From Bacteroidales bacterium (GTDB taxonomy: Bacteria; Bacteroidota; Bacteroidia; Bacteroidales; Bacteroidaceae): DNA of 64,000 nucleotides. This document shows positions 51,470-60,167 of this stretch, piece after piece. The notes beneath the pieces were generated by a model that was not told where the DNA came from, did not search any database, and was given only the letters and a program-made list of their open reading frames with translations. The DNA lies in contig SFFY01000008.1 in assembly GCA_004556745.1 (NCBI GenBank), positions 1 through 64,000 on the forward strand. Direction: 5' to 3'. Made by a program: the position numbers and the translations under genes. Position 1 is the stretch's first letter. Each line of letters begins with the position of its first letter.

Positions 51470-54400
51470 ATGAAAAGATTGCTATCTCTTCTCGGCCTGC
51501 TGCTTTGCATCTTCGGGCAAAGCCGTGCAGACGTGGCGGCAGTGAACGCTTCGGGCGACGCCGTTACGAGTACTGCCTCGATTAGCCGTGAAAAGGTCTA
51601 CGTAATCCGCAGCGCACGCGGTTTCCTTTTCTACTCCTCCGAGAGTACCTATTCTTCCAAGCTTGCCGGCAGCGCCACACGCGGCGGCACAGCCAGCCTC
51701 ACGGCGGAAGCGCAACAGTTTATGTTTTTCAACAACGGCGAGAACAAGTATCTCTACTCGCTCGGTGCAGGCAAGTTCGTACGCAGCGACGGCTCCTATG
51801 AAGATGAACCCACTTCGCCCGTCACCTTTGTGGAGACCGGCAACAGCACCTACCCTTGGACCATCAAGATCGGCAGCAACATCGTCAATATGCAGACTTC
51901 CGGCGGCGTGGCACAGGGTGTAGTGGTTGACTCCTGGAATACTCCCGACGACGGCAACCGACTCCAAATCATCGAAGCCACGGCTCCCACCACGTTCAAC
52001 GCACACATGCAGAAGCTCTACGGCATCACCTCCGACACAGGTTTTGAAAACAGCCAAGTATATGCCATGCGCAGCGCACGCGGCTTCTTGCTCTACACCG
52101 CCACTGCCGACAAACTCGCAGGCAGTGCCCTGATCAGCGAAGCCGGCGCGGCAGATTTCACCCAGACCGCCCAGCAACTCTCCGTCCGCACCGTGGAAGG
52201 CAACAAATATCTTTATTCTATCGGCGCAGGCAAGTATGTGAAGAGCGACGGCACGTATGAAGACACGCCCACCTCGCCCCTCACGCTCACCGCCACGGGC
52301 GATGCCACCTATCCCTGGCAGGTGAAGCTCGGCGACAACGTGATCAATATGCAGGAGGCCGGCGGTGCCGCTCCCGGCGTTATCTATAATGATTACAGTA
52401 CGCTCGACCCGGGCAACAAGCTGCAAATTCTCCGCACCTACACCGAGGTGAAGCCCGACGAGACTTCGCTCTACGCCGAATATAACACGGTTGAGGCTGG
52501 CACGCGCCCCGAAGGCGTGAGCGACTATACGTTGTGGTACAACGTACCCGTGGCCAAGACGGGCGTTTCCGATACGTGGATGGAATATGCACTGCCTCTG
52601 GGCAACGGCCAAATCGGCACCACCATCCGAGGCGGTATCCTCAAAGACGAAATCCAGTTCAACGAAAAGACGCTCTGGGCCGGCACCTCTGCCAACAGCA
52701 ACCAAGGCTATTATCAGAACTTCGGTTCAATCATGGTCACCGACCTCAGCGGCTCGTTCAGCCTGGCCGATGCCACCGCGCCCGTCAAGGCCTACAACCG
52801 CTACCTCGACATTATCAACGGCGTGGGCGGCGTGAACTTCAAGAGCAGCGACGAGGCCACTTCCTACGAACGCCGCTACTTCGTTTCAGCCACCGACCAG
52901 GCCTTCGTTGCCCGCTACGAAGCCAAGGGCGCGGACAAGATGACGCTTAAATTCGCCTTCAATCCCGACAACCAAATCGGCGCGGGCAGCGTGACCTATG
53001 CCGAGGGCACTGCCGCCTTCAGCGGAGCTATGGAAACGATTAAGTACAACGCCAAGTTTAAGGTGCTCGCCGATGCCGGCGCAACTGTTTCCACTTCCAA
53101 GGGTTTCATTAAGGTGGAAAACGCCACATGGATCAATCTCATCATGGCCGCCGCCACGGACTACGACTGCGCCAAGTCGGGTTGCGTGACGGGTGAAACG
53201 GCAGAGCAGATCGCCGCCAAGGTTCAGGCACGCATCGATGCCGCAGCCGCTAAGGAATATGCCACGCTCCTTGCCGACCACGTCGCCAAGCACAGCGAAT
53301 TGATGAACCGCGTATCGTTCAACATCGCCTCACCCTGCACCGACAAGACCACGCAGCAGCTCGTGGAATACTACAACGCCGCCACGGCCAACAAGACGGC
53401 CAACGACGGCCTCTACCTCGAAAGCCTCTACTTCCAGTATGGCCGCTATCTGACCATCGGCGCAAACCTCGACACGAGCATCCACGCACCGAGCAACCTG
53501 CAGGGCATCTGGAACGACCGCTCCAACTCCAACTTCTGGCACTGCGACGTGCACGCCGACATCAACGTCGAGATGAACTACTGGCCCGTCGACCCCACCA
53601 ACCTCAGCGAGATGCACAAGCCGTTCCTCGAACACATCATCGACCTCGCCACCGCCGCCAATTCTCCCTGGAAGGCTTTGGCACAGAAAATCAAGAGCGG
53701 CGCACCGGGCTGGGCAGTTGCAGTCGAAAACAACATCTTCGGCGGCACCTCCACCTGGGAAAACAGCCGCATCAAGACGCTCGGAGCATGGTACTGCTCG
53801 CACTTCTGGCGTTACTATAAGTACACGCTCGACCGCGACCTGCTCAAGCGCGCCCTGCCCGTGATGTACGATGCCGCCCTCTACACAAAGGCGCTTTGCA
53901 CCGCCGACAGCAAGGGCCTCTACGAAATCAAGAACGAGTGGAGCCCCGAGCACGGCAACACCGACGTGACGGCGTTCGCGCAGCAAACGTCTTACGAACT
54001 CCTCGACGAAATCTTTAAGGCGCACGAAGAACTTGGCAGCGAGTCGCCCCTCACAGCCGCACAAATCTCTGCTATCCAGGATTTGTACGACAAGTTCGAC
54101 AAGGGACTTTGGACCGAGACCTACGGCGGCAAGACCTGCATCTCGGAATGGAAGAACTACAAACTCTCCGACCAGCAGCACCGCCACCTCTCGCACCTCA
54201 TGTGCCTCTATCCGTACTCGCAGGTTAGCGCATTCGACACGACGGACGAAGGCAAAAAACTCTTCCAAGCCGCCTACAACGGGCAGATTGCCCGCAACGG
54301 CGACGTGACGGGCTGGTCGATGGGCTGGCAAACCAACACGTACGCCCGCTGCCTCGACGGCTACAACGCCCGCCGCAACCTCACGCTCGCCCTGCGCCAC

Positions 54401-54937
54401 TCTGGCTCCTACGCCATCGAGATGGGCAACTATGGCGGTTGCTACTACAACCTCTTCGACGCACACTCGCCTTTCCAAATCGACGGCAACTACGGCTGCA
54501 CGAGCGGTATCGCCGAGATGCTCCTTCAGAGCTACGACGACATCATCACCATCCTCCCCGCCCTGCCCGACGCTTGGAAGGCAAGCGGCTCGATGAAGGG
54601 CTTGAAGGCCCAGGGCAACTACACGGTAGACCAGGAATGGACGAACGGCGAAGCCACGAAGGTGGTCATCACCAACAACCTCGACCAAGACCGCGAGATT
54701 AAGGTGCGCCTCAAAATCGGCGACGCGTTCACCGTCAAGACCTACAGCATCAGCGCCCTCGGCAGCATCGAAATCGACGGCAACGGCGTGGTAAGCAGCA
54801 TTGCCAGCCTCCCCGCCTCCGACAATCTCGTCCTCAACAGCATCTACACCCTTTCCGGCGTCCGCTTGAGCGGCAACGTGAACAGTCTCCCCAAAGGCGT
54901 TTACGTGGTGAATGGCAAAAAGGTGATTGTCAAGTAA
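51470..54937 (+). CDS. secreted GH95 alpha-L-fucosidase with T9SS-like tail
   Basis: This 1155-residue glycosidase has a signal peptide (1-20). Two ~128-residue copies of one domain follow (about 43-171 starting VYVIRSARGF; about 197-324 starting VYAMRSARGF). The GH95 module runs from about 345 to 1080. Likely catalytic region motifs are ADINVEMNYW (about 697-706), NEWSPEHGN (about 821-829, general acid Glu) and FQIDGNYG (about 1001-1008, Asp). The last 40 residues (YTLSGVRL, LPKGVYVVNGKKV) look like a type IX sorting domain. GH95 enzymes release alpha-1,2-L-fucose (or L-galactose) from host or plant glycans. The start at 51470 is a Met at a signal peptide. Confidence 0.93.
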   Translation: MKRLLSLLGLLLCIFGQSRADVAAVNASGDAVTSTASISREKVYVIRSARGFLFYSSESTYSSKLAGSATRGGTASLTAEAQQFMFFNNGENKYLYSLGAGKFVRSDGSYEDEPTSPVTFVETGNSTYPWTIKIGSNIVNMQTSGGVAQGVVVDSWNTPDDGNRLQIIEATAPTTFNAHMQKLYGITSDTGFENSQVYAMRSARGFLLYTATADKLAGSALISEAGAADFTQTAQQLSVRTVEGNKYLYSIGAGKYVKSDGTYEDTPTSPLTLTATGDATYPWQVKLGDNVINMQEAGGAAPGVIYNDYSTLDPGNKLQILRTYTEVKPDETSLYAEYNTVEAGTRPEGVSDYTLWYNVPVAKTGVSDTWMEYALPLGNGQIGTTIRGGILKDEIQFNEKTLWAGTSANSNQGYYQNFGSIMVTDLSGSFSLADATAPVKAYNRYLDIINGVGGVNFKSSDEATSYERRYFVSATDQAFVARYEAKGADKMTLKFAFNPDNQIGAGSVTYAEGTAAFSGAMETIKYNAKFKVLADAGATVSTSKGFIKVENATWINLIMAAATDYDCAKSGCVTGETAEQIAAKVQARIDAAAAKEYATLLADHVAKHSELMNRVSFNIASPCTDKTTQQLVEYYNAATANKTANDGLYLESLYFQYGRYLTIGANLDTSIHAPSNLQGIWNDRSNSNFWHCDVHADINVEMNYWPVDPTNLSEMHKPFLEHIIDLATAANSPWKALAQKIKSGAPGWAVAVENNIFGGTSTWENSRIKTLGAWYCSHFWRYYKYTLDRDLLKRALPVMYDAALYTKALCTADSKGLYEIKNEWSPEHGNTDVTAFAQQTSYELLDEIFKAHEELGSESPLTAAQISAIQDLYDKFDKGLWTETYGGKTCISEWKNYKLSDQQHRHLSHLMCLYPYSQVSAFDTTDEGKKLFQAAYNGQIARNGDVTGWSMGWQTNTYARCLDGYNARRNLTLALRHSGSYAIEMGNYGGCYYNLFDAHSPFQIDGNYGCTSGIAEMLLQSYDDIITILPALPDAWKASGSMKGLKAQGNYTVDQEWTNGEATKVVITNNLDQDREIKVRLKIGDAFTVKTYSISALGSIEIDGNGVVSSIASLPASDNLVLNSIYTLSGVRLSGNVNSLPKGVYVVNGKKVIVK

Positions 54938-54957
54938 AGACGAAATACAGATACAAG

Positions 54958-54989
54958 AATAGCGCAGGGCTTCCTGCGCTATTTTTTTT
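54958..54989 (+). terminator. intrinsic terminator of the GH95 gene
   Basis: AATAGCGCAGG pairs with CCTGCGCTATT, 4-base loop, then a T-run of eight. It is 20 bases after the stop. Confidence 0.95.
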
Positions 54990-55139
54990 GTTAATGGCAA
55001 AATCGTGTGATTGAGGCGGGCACAAAAAGAACGCCCCTACTCTCTTCGATGAAAATATCTCCGCGAAATTTTTTCCTTTCACGGAGATATTTTTTGCTAT
55101 CAAGCAGATATTTTTTACTATCTGCTAAGAAAAAGTTTA

Positions 55140-55223
55140 TTACAAACTTTGTAATAAGCGTTACAAACTTTCTAACACATGTTACAAACTTTGTAATACG
55201 TGTTACAAACTTTGTAACAAAAA
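55140..55223. repeat. family E array: four 21-bp units
   Basis: Four units of exactly 21 bp each carry TTACAAACTTTGTAA (the second has one change), the reverse complement of the 14310 unit. Left flank (55049-55139) has TATC/GATA-rich hairpins such as TATCTCCGCGAAA with TTTCACGGAGATA. Right flank has AATATCTTATAGG and AAAAGTTTCAAGGAGG. Confidence 0.85.
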
Positions 55224-55330
55224 TATCTTATAGGCTAGTAAAAACTTTCAGGCAGATAGGGAAAAATATCAGCAAGAAAGGAAAAAGTTTCAAGGAGGAA
55301 ATCCCGCCGCTGCGCCTGTGGCTATATAGC

Positions 55331-55771
55331 CTGTCCTGTGGCGTAGTGCCTTCCAGGCACATCGTCCTCACATAGCCTAACCGGGCACTGCGTACCCGGT
55401 TACCGTCGCTACGCTCCGTAGTGCCTTCCAGGCACTTAATACTCCCAGCAATGAAAATTTGCACAGCGTTAAGTTTCTGGACTGCTGTACGTAATGCTGA
55501 GATGATTTATAACTTCTCGCTTGAATAAGTGTTAAGTGCCTGGAAGACAGTCAGAGATGTTGCGATTGCCCGTAGTAATTTGCTTGAATAAGTGTCAAGT
55601 GTCTGGAAGGCAGTCAGCGATGTAGCGACTACCCGTAGTAATTTGTTTGCATAAGTATTAAGTGCCTGGAAGGCACTACGGAGCAACGCGACGGTAACCG
55701 GGTACGTAGTGCCCGGAAGGGCGATATAGGGATGATGTGCCTGGAAGGCACTACGCCACAGGACATGCCCC
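55331..55771. repeat. family C element in reversed layout, copy 4
   Basis: The left half (55331-55437) and right half (55662-55771) are ~107-bp inverted copies, each a family C half. Their order is inside-out relative to copies 1-3: the CCACAGGAC ends face outward. Stems read CCGGGCACTGCGTACCCGG and CCGGGTACGTAGTGCCCGG. The loop holds a tandem repeat. Confidence 0.82.
55520..55660. repeat. 63-bp tandem repeat, about 2.2 copies
   Basis: Units at 55520-55582 and 55583-55645 start CTTGAATAAGTGT, carry GTCTGGAAGGCAGTCAG-like sequence and end CCGTAGTAATTTG. A third partial unit runs into the right half of family C copy 4. Confidence 0.8.
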
Positions 55772-55868
55772 CTTTGCGCACCATAATACCCACGTTTAGG
55801 GATACCCCGTCGCGCCGCCGCGCACAAAATCACAAAAAAAAGGTATTCCACGCTTGGCGGCAACGTAG

Positions 55869-55876
55869 TAATTTTG
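55869..55876 (+). promoter_or_regulatory. -7 element of feoAB
   Basis: TAATTTTG fits TAnnTTTG, 13 bases before the first ATG of the ORF. The -33 region is weak. No Fur box could be assigned with confidence. Confidence 0.5.
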
Positions 55877-55889
55877 CACTCGGAAAATA

Positions 55890-58100
55890 ATGCGAAGCAC
55901 AATGACACTTTCAGACTTAAAGAATAAAGAAGTGGCCTACGTGGAAAGCGTGGGCGTGGGCGGCGCGTTGCAGATGCGCCTCGAAGAGATGGGACTCGTG
56001 CGCGGCCAGGCCGTGAAAAGGCTGTATGCCGCGCCGCTCGGCACGCCCATCGTATTCAAAGTGATGGGACAGATGGTTTCGCTGCGCCGCAGCGAGGCGG
56101 CCCTCGTGAGCGTGTCGGCACAGCCGGTGAGCGGCGAAGATGCCGCCGCGCCCGCCACCCCTGCCGCGCCCGAGTTGCCCGCAGCAGAGCCCCACGCGGC
56201 GGCGTGTGCCGTGGGCTGTCCCTCGTGCGGCGGCACGCATCAGCATAAGGACAGCGGCGAAGACGCACTCACCATCGCCCTCGTGGGCAACCCCAACTGC
56301 GGCAAAACGGCCTTCTTCAACGCCGCCTGCGGCGGGCACGAGCGCACGGGCAACTATGCCGGCGTGACCGTGACGAGCGTGGAGGGACACACCGAACTCG
56401 ACGGCCGCAAACTGCGCATCATCGACCTGCCCGGCACCTATTCGCTCCACTCTTTCAGCCCCGACGAGGCATACGTGATGCACGAATTGGCAAAAGGCAA
56501 GGTGGACGTGGTGCTCAACGTGATCGACGTGAACAACCTCGAGCGCAACCTGCTGCTCACCATGCAACTGCGCACGATGGGCAAGCCCGTGGTGTGCGTG
56601 CTCAACATGTACGACGAATTCTCGCAGAGCGGCAGCCGCCTCGACTTGCCCAAGTTGCGCGAAAGACTCGGACTGCCCTGCGTGACCACCATAGCCCGCA
56701 CGGGCGAGGGCATCGCCGAAGCGCTCCGCGCAGCCATCGAACGCGCCGACTGTGCCGACAACTCCGCCGCGCCCGCCGCCGAAACCGCCGACGCGGACAT
56801 CAAGAGCCTCAACGCCCGCCGCTACCGCAGCATACGGCAGATTGTGGCAGACATCTATCAGCGCAACGAGGGACGTACCGACCGCGCCACGCGCCTGCTC
56901 GACCGTCTCACGGCGCACGGGCTGCACGCCTATTTCGTATACGCCGCGCTGATGTTTTGCGCCTTCTGGCTCACCTTTGAATTAGGGCAATATCCCATGG
57001 ACTGGGTTGACAGCGGCGTGGGTCTGCTGACAGAGTGGGTGGAAAGCACGCTGCCCGACGGTTTCCTGCGCGACCTGCTGGTGAACGGCGTGCTGGGCGG
57101 CGTGGGGAGCGTCATCGTGTTCCTGCCCAATATCCTCATTCTCTACCTCTGCATCTCGCTGCTCGAAGACTCGGGCTATCTGGCCCGCGCCGCCATGCTG
57201 GCCGACCCGCTGCTCAGCCGCGCGGGACTGCACGGCAAGTCGTTTATTCCGATGCTCATGGGCTTCGGCTGCAACGTGCCCGCCGTGATGGCCACGCGCA
57301 CCATTGAGAACCGCAAGGCGCGGCTGCTCACGATGCTCGTGCTGCCCTTCATGTCGTGCTCGGCAAGACTGCCGGTCTACGTGATACTCTGCGGTGCCTT
57401 TTTCCCCGATAAGGCCGTCTACGTGATGTGTCTGCTCTACGCCCTCGGCATCATCATCGCCTTTGTCGCTGCCATTTTGCTCAACCGCTGCTATCGCCGG
57501 GGCGCAGACAGTTCGTTCGTGATGGAAATCCCGCCCTACCGTGCGCCGCAAGCGGCAAGCGTATTACGCCACACGTGGGAGAAGGGACAGCAATACCTGC
57601 GCAAGATGGGCGGCATCATTCTCGTGGCGAGCCTCGCCGTGTGGCTGCTCGGCTACTTCCCGCGCGGCGGGGAGGACCTCACGGAGGCGCAACAGCAGGA
57701 GCAGTCCTATCTGGGCCACATCGGGCATGCCATGGAGCCTGTGTTTAGTCCGCTGGGCTTCGACTGGCGCATGGACGTAGGCATCCTTGCTGGCACGGGC
57801 GCAAAGGAACTCATGGTAAGCACGCTCGGCGTGCTGTACGAATGTCCCGAGGACGATGCCTCCGCCGAAACGGCCGACGATGCCTCGCAAACACGCCTCG
57901 CCGCCGCGCTGCAGACTGCCACCACGCCTGCCGCCGCTTTGGCCTACATGGTCTTTGCCCTGCTCTACTTCCCCTGCATGGCAACCATCGCTGCCATACG
58001 CGGCGAGAGCGGCCGCTGGCGCTACGCCCTCTTTGCCGCGGCATATACCACGGTGATTGCCTATCTCGCGGCGTGGGGGACTTATGTAATATTTGGATAA
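55890..58100 (+). CDS. feoB: fused ferrous iron transporter FeoA-FeoB
   Basis: This 736-residue Fe2+ permease has FeoA at its N-terminus (about 5-78, SH3-like). A linker of about 50 residues has a Cys/His cluster (CAVGCPSCGGTHQH). The FeoB G domain shows GNPNCGKT (about 134), DLPGTYS and NMYDEF. The membrane part carries the gate motifs (SGYLARAAMLAD, GFGCNVPAVMATRT, LPFMSCSARLPVY, TGAKELMVSTLGVLY). FeoA-FeoB fusions are usual in this group. Starts at 55890 or 55902 are both possible. The linker Cys cluster could bind iron; that is inference. Confidence 0.95.
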   Translation: MRSTMTLSDLKNKEVAYVESVGVGGALQMRLEEMGLVRGQAVKRLYAAPLGTPIVFKVMGQMVSLRRSEAALVSVSAQPVSGEDAAAPATPAAPELPAAEPHAAACAVGCPSCGGTHQHKDSGEDALTIALVGNPNCGKTAFFNAACGGHERTGNYAGVTVTSVEGHTELDGRKLRIIDLPGTYSLHSFSPDEAYVMHELAKGKVDVVLNVIDVNNLERNLLLTMQLRTMGKPVVCVLNMYDEFSQSGSRLDLPKLRERLGLPCVTTIARTGEGIAEALRAAIERADCADNSAAPAAETADADIKSLNARRYRSIRQIVADIYQRNEGRTDRATRLLDRLTAHGLHAYFVYAALMFCAFWLTFELGQYPMDWVDSGVGLLTEWVESTLPDGFLRDLLVNGVLGGVGSVIVFLPNILILYLCISLLEDSGYLARAAMLADPLLSRAGLHGKSFIPMLMGFGCNVPAVMATRTIENRKARLLTMLVLPFMSCSARLPVYVILCGAFFPDKAVYVMCLLYALGIIIAFVAAILLNRCYRRGADSSFVMEIPPYRAPQAASVLRHTWEKGQQYLRKMGGIILVASLAVWLLGYFPRGGEDLTEAQQQEQSYLGHIGHAMEPVFSPLGFDWRMDVGILAGTGAKELMVSTLGVLYECPEDDASAETADDASQTRLAAALQTATTPAAALAYMVFALLYFPCMATIAAIRGESGRWRYALFAAAYTTVIAYLAAWGTYVIFG

Positions 58101-58130
58101 AAGCGAAAATGAACGAATCAAAAGGGTAAA

Positions 58131-58537
58131 GACAAAAACATGCAAAACCGCTTGCCTCATTTGAAGCCCAAGGGCTACGCCGCCGGTCTTAACGCCGAGC
58201 CTGAAAGCCTCTCGGCTTTCGCTCGCCCTTAATACCTGCGGCTGCGGTCGGTGCCCGCCCGCTTCAAACGACGCAAGCAAAAAACAGAAAAAAGTGGATA
58301 TTTACTTTTTCATTGTAAAAGCAAAGAAGCAATGCTTTACTTTTTTCTGTTTTTTGCTTGTCCTGTGTGGGCGGGCGGGAACCGACCGCAGCCTTAGCAG
58401 ATTAAGCAACAGACAAAAGTCGACAGACTCTTAGCAGATTAAGCAACAGACAAAAGTCGACAGACTTTTAGGCTGGGCTTAATCGGATAAGGCGAGCCGC
58501 AGGCCCACACAGGACAAGCGGTTTTTATTGTTTTTGT
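58131..58537. repeat. family D composite (two elements head to head)
   Basis: The left element (58131-58294) is the TTTGAAGC-stem type and the right element (58339-58537) is the TCCTGTGTGGGC-stem type, the reverse order of the 36932 composite. Inner tags CAAGCAAAAAACAGAAAAAA and its mirror face across about 44 bases. The gap between feoB and the porin-like gene is almost filled by it. Confidence 0.87.
58394..58467. repeat. 37-bp tandem duplication inside family D
   Basis: Two copies beginning TTAGCAGATTAAGCAACAGA (58394-58430 and 58431-58467) differ only at the last base. The 36932 composite lacks it, so it looks recent. Confidence 0.9.
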
Positions 58538-58590
58538 CTCATTCCAAAACCAGTTTATATGCAAACACATTTCAACACAAAAACTAAACT

Positions 58591-59706
58591 ATGCGATTTT
58601 TCAACTACCTCCTTCCCCTCTTCCTACTCACCCTCCCCTCCCCCGCCGCCGCGCAGGACACCGACAGCATTTGCACGCGGCGCGTACACTGGCACGTAGA
58701 TGCCGTGAGCGAGGGACAATGGAACATGACGGACGGACGCGCCAACTGGGTCAACCTGCTCTCCGCCGGAATGGACGTGCAGACGTGGCGCGGCGGCTGC
58801 GCCGAAATCGGCGCCCTCGCCACGGGACACATCGGGCACGCCGTGGTCGACGACATGCAGGACCTGAGCAACATCAACGCCAAAAACCGCGCCTTCCGCC
58901 TCACCCACCTCGGGCTGCGACATGAGTGGGACAAAAAGATTAAGGGCTTTGTGTATTTCGGACTGCGGCAGGCCGACGAAGACTATTTCAACACCGACTG
59001 CGCCGCACTCTTCACCGGCTCTTCCTACGGCTGCGTGCCGCAGGCGGGAGACAACATCGCCCTCGGCGTTTATCCCGACGCCGCACTCGGCATTCACGCC
59101 GAAATAGCCCCGTCGGACCGCTGGCTCTTCAAGCAGAGCCTCTACAATGGCACGACCTCCGACCACCTCGACCGCCAGTTTCGCTTCTGTCCCAAGAGCG
59201 ACGGCATTGCCGCCATAGGCAGCGTGACGTTCAGCCCCGACTGGAAGCCCAAAGGCAAGGGGAGGGACGACGAGAGCGACTGCGCCTTCATGCCTGCCTA
59301 CGTGGTGGGCTACGTGGCAGGGCGGCAGGCCGACGAAGAAACGGGGAAACTCGTTGGGGGCGGCGGCGTGTGGGCCAGTATCGACCAGCCCCTCTTCAAT
59401 ATGCGCCGCACCACGCTCGCGCTCTTCGCCACGGGCGGCACGCGCTTCGGCCGTCTCGATGCGGCTCGCGGACACTGGGCGGCGGGCCTGCTGCTCGACG
59501 GACTGACGCGCCGGGGCGGTACGCTGGGCGTCGGCGTGAGCCGCGCCTATTATGCCGACGGCCGTGAGACGGACGTAGAAGCCACCGCCACCCTGCCTCT
59601 CTGCAAATGGGCAGAACTGCAACCCGCGCTCCACATAGTGCGCACCTGCGGCGAAACCACCACCGTGGGCCTCTTGCGCCTTTGCATCTGCCTCGAAGGC
59701 AAATAG
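58591..59706 (+). CDS. secreted beta-rich protein, possibly an OprB-like porin
   Basis: This 371-residue protein has a signal peptide (1-21, ends AAA). Its strand pattern and closing motifs (GGGGVWASIDQPLFN, GLLLDGLTRRGGTLGVGVSR, then CKWAELQPALHIV) resemble carbohydrate-selective porins of the OprB type, but it is short and I am not certain. Several Cys residues (e.g. CIC near the end) are unusual for a barrel. It follows feoAB with a repeat composite between them; no link in function is shown. Confidence 0.65.
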   Translation: MRFFNYLLPLFLLTLPSPAAAQDTDSICTRRVHWHVDAVSEGQWNMTDGRANWVNLLSAGMDVQTWRGGCAEIGALATGHIGHAVVDDMQDLSNINAKNRAFRLTHLGLRHEWDKKIKGFVYFGLRQADEDYFNTDCAALFTGSSYGCVPQAGDNIALGVYPDAALGIHAEIAPSDRWLFKQSLYNGTTSDHLDRQFRFCPKSDGIAAIGSVTFSPDWKPKGKGRDDESDCAFMPAYVVGYVAGRQADEETGKLVGGGGVWASIDQPLFNMRRTTLALFATGGTRFGRLDAARGHWAAGLLLDGLTRRGGTLGVGVSRAYYADGRETDVEATATLPLCKWAELQPALHIVRTCGETTTVGLLRLCICLEGK

Positions 59707-59734
59707 GAAAGGCGATAGCAAGCATCAACAAAGC

Positions 59735-59774
59735 AACAGCGGCGGACGTGCATGAACACGTCCGCCGCTGTTTT
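59735..59774. terminator. bidirectional terminator
   Basis: AACAGCGGCGGACGTG pairs with CACGTCCGCCGCTGTT, six-base loop, then TTTG. It lies between convergent genes (porin-like, plus; DUF2795, minus). Confidence 0.9.
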
Positions 59775-59795
59775 GCAAAATAAAGCGTGATAGAT

Positions 59796-60017
59796 TTAAT
59801 ATTCGTCCTCGTTGAAGAGGAAATCTTCCTTTGTGGGATAATCGGGCCAAACATCTTCGATGGTTTCGTAGATTTCGCCCTCGTCTTCAAGTTCTTGAAG
59901 GTTCTCCACTACTTCCATCGGTGCGCCGGAGCGCATGGCGTAGTCGATAAGTTCTTCTTTCGATGCAGGCCAAGGCGCATCTTCGAGTTTCGATGCCAAT
60001 TCCAAAGTCCAATACAT
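59796..60017 (-). CDS. DUF2795 family small acidic protein
   Basis: This 73-residue acidic protein has MYWTLELASKLEDAPWPASKEELIDYAMRSG, the typical DUF2795 start, and an acid tail (EDFLFNEDEY). It is conserved and small in Bacteroidetes; function unknown. A promoter is predicted at 60084-60112. Confidence 0.9.
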   Translation of the reverse strand: MYWTLELASKLEDAPWPASKEELIDYAMRSGAPMEVVENLQELEDEGEIYETIEDVWPDYPTKEDFLFNEDEY

Positions 60018-60083
60018 AATGTCGTCTATGTTTTTATGGGTTTGCTATTAAGGTTGATTCTTCACAGTCCTTATATGACGGCG

Positions 60084-60112
60084 CAAAATTACACTTTTTC
60101 TTGTATTCCCAA
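60084..60112 (-). promoter_or_regulatory. predicted DUF2795 promoter
   Basis: On the minus strand GTTG, 18 bases, then TAATTTTG fit the phylum consensus with one mismatch. The leader would be about 60 bases. Confidence 0.5.
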
Positions 60113-60167
60113 CTATTTACTTACGTTTTTCTTACGATATATGCACTTTTAGCACCTTTTTGAACGG

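Noticed and set aside
53330..55000. 556-codon minus-strand frame opposite the GH95 gene
   Set aside because: Antisense shadow; also runs through the GH95 terminator.
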